Assembly (NCBI GenBank): GCA_964483405.1
Contig: CAZABC010000023.1
Span: 1 to 34,333 of the forward strand
Direction of reading: 5' to 3'
DNA: 34,333 nt
Source of the DNA: CAZABC01 sp964483405
GTDB taxonomy: Bacteria > Chloroflexota > Limnocylindria > Limnocylindrales > CSP1-4
Position 1 is the stretch's first letter; each line of letters starts with the position of its first letter. Positions 29,780-34,333 of the stretch are shown here, in pieces. The notes under the pieces were generated by a model. That model saw only the letters and a list, made by a program, of their open reading frames with translations. It ran no database searches and was not told the DNA's origin. Both the position numbers and the translations under genes were made by a program.

Positions 29780-29834
29780 TCCGGAGCTTCTCTGCGACCT
29801 CGAACGTCGGCAGATGTGGAGACGTGCCGACTTT
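29780..29834 (+). repeat. 55-bp end sequence, first copy (contig-end duplicate)
   Basis: These 55 bases, starting TCCGGAGCTTCTCTGCGACC and ending GTGCCGACTTT, are identical to 29935-29989 on the other side of the N run. Exact identity over an odd length typical of assembler k-mers, directly abutting Ns on both sides, points to two contig ends sharing one k-mer rather than a biological repeat. Confidence 0.85.
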
Positions 29835-29934
29835 NNNNNNNNNNNNNNNNNNNNNNNNNNNNNNNNNNNNNNNNNNNNNNNNNNNNNNNNNNNNNNNNNN
29901 NNNNNNNNNNNNNNNNNNNNNNNNNNNNNNNNNN
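29835..29934. other. Scaffold gap of 100 N
   Basis: Exactly 100 unknown bases, the conventional placeholder for a gap of unknown size. Because the flanks share 55 identical bases, the true gap may be negative, so that the contigs simply overlap and nothing is missing. Confidence 0.98.
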
Positions 29935-29989
29935 TCCGGAGCTTCTCTGCGACCTCGAACGTCGGCAGATGTGGAGACGTGCCGACTTT
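29935..29989 (+). repeat. 55-bp end sequence, second copy (contig-end duplicate)
   Basis: Identical to 29780-29834. In this copy the sequence continues into TATAGGTTGATC and the AbiE genes. It contains one GTCGGCA...TGCCGAC inverted repeat that belongs to the AbiE promoter. Confidence 0.85.
29961..29986. promoter_or_regulatory. AbiE operator, inverted repeat 1
   Basis: GTCGGCA (29961-29967) and TGCCGAC (29980-29986) form a perfect seven-base inverted repeat around a 12-base centre. The same half-sites recur in the second inverted repeat at 30021-30053, centre to centre about 63.5 bases away, close to six helical turns. A possible -10 TATAGG (29989-29994) lies just after it. AbiEi antitoxins are known to bind two inverted repeats in their own promoter. 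Confidence 0.7.
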
Positions 29990-30020
29990 ATAGGTTGATC
30001 TGCCGCGAGAAGTGGCACAA

Positions 30021-30053
30021 AATGTCGGCATGGATGCAGATCATGCCGACATT
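30021..30053. promoter_or_regulatory. AbiE operator, inverted repeat 2 (perfect 12-bp arms)
   Basis: AATGTCGGCATG (30021-30032) is exactly complementary to CATGCCGACATT (30042-30053) around a nine-base centre. It contains the GTCGGCA half-site of inverted repeat 1 and overlaps the proposed ATG of the antitoxin gene (30030). Bound protein or the RNA hairpin itself could limit expression of the pair. Confidence 0.75.
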
Positions 30054-30629
30054 GCCGGTGTATCCCTCCCCGGGTCGTTCTTCCGTCCCGGCCGGGCCGA
30101 GAGAGGCGGGCTCTCCCGGGGCCGTCTCCGCACCCTGGTTCGCCGCGGAGTGGTGGAGCGCGTCGGCCGAGGCCTCTATCGCCTCGCTCAGGCCGAGCCG
30201 ACCGAGAACTACTCGCTGGCCATGGCCTGCGCCCGAGTACCCAACAGCGTCGTCTGCCTCCTGAGCGCCCTTCGGGTTCACGAGATCGGAACCCAGTCGC
30301 CCCCGGACGTCTGGATCGCGATCCCGCACAAGGCGCGCGCGCCGCGCCTTCCCGAGCTGCGGCTGCGGATCGTGCGGTTCAGCGAGGCCGCCTGGACGTT
30401 CGGCGTGCAGGAGACCGATTTCGAGGGAGTGCCGGCGCGGATCACGAGCCCTGCTCGCACCGTCGTCGACTGCTTTCGCCTCGAGCGGCTCGTAGGTCCC
30501 GAGGCCGCCATGGAGGCGCTGCACGACGCCCTCCGGCTGCGCAAGGCCACCCTCGGCGAGCTGGCGCAGATCGAGAGGCTCTTCCCGTCCCGTCGCCTGC
30601 GTGCCGCCCTCGACGTGAGATCGACGTGA
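30030..30629 (+). CDS. AbiEi-type antitoxin (type IV toxin-antitoxin)
   Basis: About 199-residue transcriptional regulator and antitoxin of the AbiEi family. The N-terminal winged helix-turn-helix is clear (RGRLRTLVRRGVVERVGRGL). The C-terminal antitoxin domain has SLAMACARVPNSVVCLLSAL, IPHKARAPRL and ARITSPARTVVDCFRL, all typical of this family. GTG 30012 is an alternative start six codons earlier; neither has a good ribosome site, and ATG 30030 lies inside a perfect operator repeat. The stop overlaps the toxin's GTG by four bases (GTGA). In characterised systems AbiEi binds two promoter inverted repeats to repress the operon and counters the toxin without direct complex formation. Two matching repeats are present here. 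AbiE confers abortive infection against phages in some hosts. Confidence 0.9.
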   Translation: MDADHADIAGVSLPGSFFRPGRAERGGLSRGRLRTLVRRGVVERVGRGLYRLAQAEPTENYSLAMACARVPNSVVCLLSALRVHEIGTQSPPDVWIAIPHKARAPRLPELRLRIVRFSEAAWTFGVQETDFEGVPARITSPARTVVDCFRLERLVGPEAAMEALHDALRLRKATLGELAQIERLFPSRRLRAALDVRST

Positions 30630-31537
30630 GCCCCGACGTCTCCGCTTCCGTGAGAGCCCGTCTCCTCGCCATTGCGAAGGCCCGGCGCGAGGAGTTCGAG
30701 CGGACGCTCGCCCGGTTCGCTGCCGAGCGGTGGCTCTACCGCCTCGGAGCGTCGTCGGTGCGCGAGCGCTGCATTCTCAAGGGGGCGAGCCTCGTCGCGG
30801 CGTGGCTGCCGGAGCCCTACCGCGTCACCCGAGACGTCGACATGCTCGCCCGCGGCCCTGCCGACGAGCTCGCCATTCGAGGCCTCGTGGAGACGGTCTG
30901 CGGCGAGCCCTGCCCCGCTGACGGCCTCGCCTTCGACCTGTCGAAGCTCACCCTCGAGCCGATCCGCGCCGAGGACGAGTACGGCGGCACGCGCGCCCGC
31001 TTCGTCGCTCACCTCTCGAACGCCCGGATACGCGTCCAGCTCGACTTCGGAGTGGGCGATGCCCTGACGACCGCGCCTGAGGAGATCGACCTCCCCACCG
31101 CGCTGGACACCCTCCCCCGGCCTCGGGTCCGCGCCTATCCGCGGGAGGCCAGCGTCGCGGAGAAGTTCCAGGCCATGGTGTCGCTCGACGTCGTCAACAG
31201 CCGCATGAAGGACTTCCACGATCTGTGGGCGCTCTCGGCCGCCCTATCGTTCGACGGTGCCTCGCTCGGCCATTCGATCGAGGCCTGCTTCACGCGCCGG
31301 GGCACCCCGCTGGGGGCCACTGCCCCGGGATGTCTCACGCCCGGCTTCTACGAGACACCGAAGCTCGTGCGACGCTGGACGAGCTACGTCGCCTCCAGCT
31401 CCGTGCTCGTCCCGCCTCCCGCTCGATTCGGGGCCGTTGGCGACCGCATCGCCAGCTTCATCGGCCCGATCTGGCGCCTCCTGGCAAGCGGACGAGCCCC
31501 GGCGGGGGCGTGGCCCCCGGGAGGCCCGTGGCGATGA
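30626..31537 (+). CDS. AbiEii-type nucleotidyltransferase toxin
   Basis: 303-residue toxin of the AbiEii/DUF1814 nucleotidyltransferase family, which in studied relatives modifies tRNA acceptor ends or otherwise stops growth on phage infection. All four family motifs are visible: LKGAS (Lys52-Gly53), TRDVDML (Asp70, Asp72), AEKFQAMV (Lys180) and SRMKDFHDLWAL (Lys195, Asp196, Asp199). The start is GTG 30626, overlapping the antitoxin stop by four bases. The C-terminal helices end in a short Pro/Gly-rich tail. The toxin gene ends six bases before the stop of the convergent symporter gene. Nothing suggests inactivation, so the module is probably functional. Confidence 0.9.
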   Translation: MSPDVSASVRARLLAIAKARREEFERTLARFAAERWLYRLGASSVRERCILKGASLVAAWLPEPYRVTRDVDMLARGPADELAIRGLVETVCGEPCPADGLAFDLSKLTLEPIRAEDEYGGTRARFVAHLSNARIRVQLDFGVGDALTTAPEEIDLPTALDTLPRPRVRAYPREASVAEKFQAMVSLDVVNSRMKDFHDLWALSAALSFDGASLGHSIEACFTRRGTPLGATAPGCLTPGFYETPKLVRRWTSYVASSSVLVPPPARFGAVGDRIASFIGPIWRLLASGRAPAGAWPPGGPWR

Positions 31538-31543
31538 CCGCGG

Positions 31544-33025
31544 TCAGACGGCGTGCTTCGCCCGGCGCTCGGCCAGCTCGTCCTGGATCCGCTGGTTCAG
31601 CCTCTTGCCGATCGGGTAGACGATCAGGCACACGATGCCGAGGCCCAGCATGAGCGCGGGGTAGAGGCTCGCGCCGAGGCGGATGCCGAGGAGCGCTCTC
31701 TCGGTCTGGACGGCGTTGGGGACGTACCCGTAGAGGTTGACGATCCAGGCGGAGAGGGCGCCCCCCAGGCTGAGGCCGCCCTTCAGCGCAAAGAGGATGC
31801 CGGCGAACATGAAGCCGGTGGCGCGGCGGCCGGTCAGCCACTCGGAGTGGTCGGCCACGTCGGCGATCATCACCCACAGCAGCGGGATCGTCGGCCCCCA
31901 GCCGATCGCCCACAGGATGCTCAGCCAGAACATCGTGCCGACCTGGGTCGGGCCCACGAGGAAGACGAGCGCGGTCGCGAGGGTGGTCACCGACGCGCCC
32001 GCGATGAAGACCGCCTTCTTCCCGAACCGGTCCGCGAGCGGCTTGCTGGCCATGATGCCGGCGATCTGCACCACGCTGCCGACCACGAAGAAGAGGCTCA
32101 GGCCCACCGCAGCCGCGTTCGAGCCATCGGGGCGAACCAGGAGGCCGAGCGAGTCGAGCACGGCGTTCCAGCCGCTCGCCTCCCCGCCTCCGCCGAGCCC
32201 GAACCGCGCGAGGAACGCCATGATCGACTGCTGGTCGAGGTAGTAGGCGAAGAAGTAGTTGGACGAGCTGCCGCGCACGACGAGCATGGTGAAGACGAGG
32301 AGCGTCAGGACGAACATCACGACCCAGGGCCGGGAGGTGAAGACGTTCCTCACGTCCTCGCGCAGCGAGGCCTTCTGGCCCGGGGGGGGCTGCACGCGCT
32401 CGCGGGTGGCGGCGAACGTGAGCAGGTTGAGGACGATGATGATCCCGCCGAAGATCGCCATCGTGAGGGCCCAGCCCCGGGCGGAGTCGCCCCCGCCCAG
32501 CTTGGCCACGAGCGGCAGCGGCAGCGCTTGGATCACGAACTGGCCGATCAGCGCGCCGACGAAGCGGTAGCTCGCGATGCTGCTGCGCTCGCTGGCGTCC
32601 GGCGTCATGACGCCCATGAGCGCGGAGTACGGGGTGTTGTTGGCCGAGTAGAGCATCATCACCAGCGAGTAGGTGATGTAGGCGTAGACGAGCTTGCCCA
32701 TCGGCCCGAAGTCGGGCGTCACGTAGACCAGCCAGAACACGACGCCGAACGGCACGGCGGTGCCGAGGATCCAGGGCCGGAACTTGCCCCACCGGGTCTG
32801 GGTCCGGTCGGCCAACGCGCCGATGACCGGGTCGAGGACCGCGTCGCCGAGCCGGAGGACGAGGAACATCGTGCCGACCGCGACCGCCGAGAGCCCCACC
32901 GTGTCCGTGTAGAAGCGGGTCTGGTAGAGGATCATCGACTGGAAGAAGAAGTTCGTCGCGATGTCGCCGAGGGCGTAGCCGAGCTTCTCTCGGGCGGGGA
33001 CGCGGACGCTGGGGCTGCTGGCCAT
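31544..33025 (-). CDS. GPH-family sugar:cation symporter (XynP/MelB-like)
   Basis: 493-residue transporter with about twelve membrane segments of the glycoside-pentoside-hexuronide:cation symporter family. EKLGYALGDIATNFFFQ is the family start. RLGDAVLDPVIGALADRTQTRW with GKFRPWIL, cut across residues ~58-87, is the helix 2-3 signature carrying cation-binding aspartates. MADVADHSEW-like IADVADHSEWLTGRRATGF near residue 380 is the second conserved loop. AGAGGA lies eleven bases before ATG 33025. It is divergent from the GH10 xylanase gene, so import of xylo-oligosaccharides or related glycosides is the likely job. A TTGACG/TAGCCT promoter lies upstream. Between helices 7 and 8 there is an unusual Gly-rich insert near residues 290-315. 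Confidence 0.9.
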   Translation of the reverse strand: MASSPSVRVPAREKLGYALGDIATNFFFQSMILYQTRFYTDTVGLSAVAVGTMFLVLRLGDAVLDPVIGALADRTQTRWGKFRPWILGTAVPFGVVFWLVYVTPDFGPMGKLVYAYITYSLVMMLYSANNTPYSALMGVMTPDASERSSIASYRFVGALIGQFVIQALPLPLVAKLGGGDSARGWALTMAIFGGIIIVLNLLTFAATRERVQPPPGQKASLREDVRNVFTSRPWVVMFVLTLLVFTMLVVRGSSSNYFFAYYLDQQSIMAFLARFGLGGGGEASGWNAVLDSLGLLVRPDGSNAAAVGLSLFFVVGSVVQIAGIMASKPLADRFGKKAVFIAGASVTTLATALVFLVGPTQVGTMFWLSILWAIGWGPTIPLLWVMIADVADHSEWLTGRRATGFMFAGILFALKGGLSLGGALSAWIVNLYGYVPNAVQTERALLGIRLGASLYPALMLGLGIVCLIVYPIGKRLNQRIQDELAERRAKHAV

Positions 33026-33061
33026 GGCGGTGACCGTCCTCTCGTGTGTTCGAACGCGGGG

Positions 33062-33091
33062 AGGCTACTTCCGACCTCGCGGCCCCGTCAA
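33062..33091 (-). promoter_or_regulatory. Candidate promoter for the GPH symporter gene
   Basis: The minus strand reads TTGACG (33091 down to 33086), an 18-base spacer, then TAGCCT (33067 down to 33062). The -35 matches five of six, the -10 three of six. The spacing equals that of the TTGACA promoter at 20398-20427. Confidence 0.4.
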
Positions 33092-33111
33092 CACTTGCGC
33101 GGCGGGATGAG

Positions 33112-33131
33112 CAGATTCAAGATCTGACCCC
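33112..33131 (-). repeat. GGGGTCAGATCTTGAATCTG element, REP-like fragment
   Basis: The minus strand carries GGGGTCAGATCTTGAATCTG, containing the short inverted repeat CAGAT/ATCTG, in the divergent gap before the xylanase gene. GGGGTCAG-type elements recur in many bacterial genomes near IS200-like/REP-associated transposase genes. Only this copy is seen here, so the assignment rests on resemblance. Confidence 0.3.
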
Positions 33132-33145
33132 ACGGGGAGGCGACG

Positions 33146-34270
33146 ATGACGCGAAGCTCGATGCTCGTCCCGGTGGCGCTCGTCGCCGCGGCCGTCGGCG
33201 CGGCGCGGGCCGCCGATCCGCCCGGCCTCAGGGACCTCGCTCCGCCAGGCCTACGCGTCGGCGCGGCGATCAACCGGGCGCAGGCCGCGGGAGAGGACCC
33301 CGTCGCGCTCGCGATCGTCGGGCGCCACTTCGGCCAGGTCACCCCCGAGAACGACCTCAAGTGGGAGCGCGTCCACCCGGAGCCCGGCCGCTACGACTTC
33401 GGGCCCGCCGACCGGTTCGTCGAGTTCGGCCGGACGCGCGGGATGTTCGTCGTGGGCCACGTGCTGCTCTGGCACCAGCAGACGCCGGCGTGGGTCTTCG
33501 CCGGGAAGGACGGGCAGACGCTCGACCGGGAGACGGCGCTCGCCCGTCTGAAGGAGCACGTCGACACGGTCGTCGGCCGCTACAAAGGCCGCATCGGCGG
33601 GTGGGACGTCGTCAACGAGGCCCTCGAGGAGGACGGGACGCTGCGCAAGACGCCGTGGCTCGCGGCCGTCGGCGAGGACTACATCGAGAAGGCGTTCGCC
33701 TTCGCCCACGCGGCCGACCCGGACGCCGAGCTCTACTACAACGACTACAACCTGTGGAAGCCGGCGAAGCGCGACGCGGCGATCCGCCTCGTGCAGGGCC
33801 TGAAGGCGAAGGGCCTGAGGGTCGACGGGATCGGCGAGCAGGCCCACTGGGGCATCGACGACCCCCCGCTCCCGGCGATCGACGAGATGCTCGCCGCCAT
33901 GCGCAGGGCCGGCCTCGCCGTGCACGTCACCGAGCTCGACATCGACGTGCTCCCGCGCGACCCCGACATGTGGGGCGCGGACCTCTCGAAGAAGCAGCAG
34001 ATCCGCGCGAAGACCAACGTCTACCCGGACGGCCTCCCGCCGGAGGTCCAGGAGAAGCTGGCCCGCCGCTACGCCGACGTCTTCCGCCTGTTCCTGGAGC
34101 GCGGCGTCGCCCGCGTCACCTTCTGGGGGGTGACCGACGCCGGCTCGTGGCTCCACGACTTCCCGATCCCGGGGCGGGTCAACTACCCGCTGCTGTGGGA
34201 CCGGGAGGGGCGCGAGAAGCCGGCCTTCGCGGCGGTGGCGAGGGTGCTGCGGGACAGCGCCGGCCGCTGA
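33146..34270 (+). CDS. Secreted GH10 endo-beta-1,4-xylanase
   Basis: 374-residue secreted family 10 endo-xylanase that cuts the xylan backbone with retention. Residues 1-22 are a signal peptide (ARA cleavage). The TIM barrel is complete: VTPENDLKWERVHPEPGRYDF (residues 65-85), GHVLLWHQQTPAWV, acid/base Glu158 in GWDVVNEAL, YNDYN, GIGEQAHWG, nucleophile Glu263 in VTELDID, and FWGVTDAGSWL near the C-terminus. No carbohydrate-binding module is attached, so it is a minimal enzyme that may prefer soluble xylan or oligomers. GGGAGG five bases before ATG 33146 supports the start. It is divergent from the GPH symporter gene and ends nine bases before the stop of a convergent gene. Confidence 0.96.
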   Translation: MTRSSMLVPVALVAAAVGAARAADPPGLRDLAPPGLRVGAAINRAQAAGEDPVALAIVGRHFGQVTPENDLKWERVHPEPGRYDFGPADRFVEFGRTRGMFVVGHVLLWHQQTPAWVFAGKDGQTLDRETALARLKEHVDTVVGRYKGRIGGWDVVNEALEEDGTLRKTPWLAAVGEDYIEKAFAFAHAADPDAELYYNDYNLWKPAKRDAAIRLVQGLKAKGLRVDGIGEQAHWGIDDPPLPAIDEMLAAMRRAGLAVHVTELDIDVLPRDPDMWGADLSKKQQIRAKTNVYPDGLPPEVQEKLARRYADVFRLFLERGVARVTFWGVTDAGSWLHDFPIPGRVNYPLLWDREGREKPAFAAVARVLRDSAGR

Positions 34271-34278
34271 GCGGCGCC

Positions 34279-34333
34279 TCAGGAGACGTCCGGGGCGGCG
34301 AACGCCCGGGTGTGGATGAGCGCCGCCGCGCCG
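34279..34333 (-). CDS. C-terminal end of a further gene, cut by window edge
   Basis: On the minus strand an open frame enters from the right edge and ends at TGA 34281-34279, reading ALIHTRAFAAPDVS before the stop. The ending faintly resembles the NTFDAPD-type C-terminus of GH51 arabinofuranosidases, which would suit the xylan context. Fourteen to eighteen residues are far too few for a family call. Confidence 0.4.
   Translation of the reverse strand, partial: GAAALIHTRAFAAPDVS

Noticed and set aside
29780..29989. 55-bp direct repeat as target-site duplication or attachment site of a mobile element
   Set aside because: Exact identity, odd k-mer length and direct contact with the 100-N run fit an assembly artefact far better. 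No transposase or integrase is present.
27625..30018. Minus-strand frame across the beta-helix gene and the N gap
   Set aside because: It runs through unknown bases and is a shadow of the beta-helix and PIN genes.
30013..30029. TGGCAC before the AbiEi gene as a sigma-54 promoter
   Set aside because: The required GC-containing -12 box at the right spacing is missing.
1..34333. CRISPR arrays, tRNA or rRNA genes, insertion sequences and prophage genes
   Set aside because: None was seen by reading both strands: no regularly spaced repeats, no transposase or integrase motifs and no recognisable tRNA cloverleaf.

Overview
The window is uniformly very GC-rich, densely packed DNA with almost no non-coding sequence apart from short promoter regions. 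The gene content suggests an Acidobacteriota-type soil or sediment heterotroph (a Thermoanaerobaculia- or Vicinamibacteria-like lineage is a guess): Tat-exported enzymes, a PATAN/DUF4388 response regulator, divergent GH9, ROK and FHS-transporter types, and CrtY/CrtI carotenoid genes. The 100-N gap flanked by identical 55-base ends marks it as a draft, probably metagenome-derived, scaffold. No taxonomic marker gene is present, so the assignment is inference.

Layout. (1) 1-6024, minus strand: a four-gene run of solute-binding protein, sugar-1-phosphate nucleotidyltransferase, hexosamine-kinase-like phosphotransferase and ABC-2 permease, followed by lycopene cyclase crtY and the start of phytoene desaturase crtI. 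(2) 6034-13135: surE, then a convergent operon of a DapB-like dehydrogenase, an LD-carboxypeptidase and a glutamine-amidotransferase-like protein, then a GT39 membrane glycosyltransferase, a pseudo-receiver/HATPase protein and a Tat-exported aldo/keto reductase. (3) 13308-13799: a decayed DUF104/PIN toxin-antitoxin pair whose toxin has lost its middle. (4) 13859-20427: FHS sugar transporter, ROK kinase and a secreted S9 peptidase fused to a SUMF1/FGE-like domain, preceded by a dual-receiver PATAN regulator with its own TTGACA promoter and a hairpin leader. (5) 20740-34333: a plant-polysaccharide region with GH3, divergent GH9, a secreted beta-helix protein, a GPH-type sugar symporter, GH10 xylanase and the tail of a further gene. 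It also holds a small lipoprotein, an exported methyltransferase and two toxin-antitoxin modules (RHH/PIN and AbiEi/AbiEii).

How it fits together. Secreted GH10, GH9 and the beta-helix protein would cut xylan- or glucan-type polymers outside the cell. The GPH and FHS symporters would import the products. The signal-less GH3 and the ROK kinase would hydrolyse and phosphorylate them inside. Three toxin-antitoxin modules lie at joints between these operons, one of them broken by an internal deletion. All three receiver domains in the window depart from the canonical Asp/Lys chemistry, suggesting phosphorylation-independent signalling. I did not find one unmistakable new defence or biosynthetic system. 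The strongest unusual items are the S9-SUMF1 fusion without FGE cysteines, the two AbiE inverted-repeat operators six helical turns apart, the internally deleted PIN toxin, the degenerate receivers and the exported FAM173-like methyltransferase.
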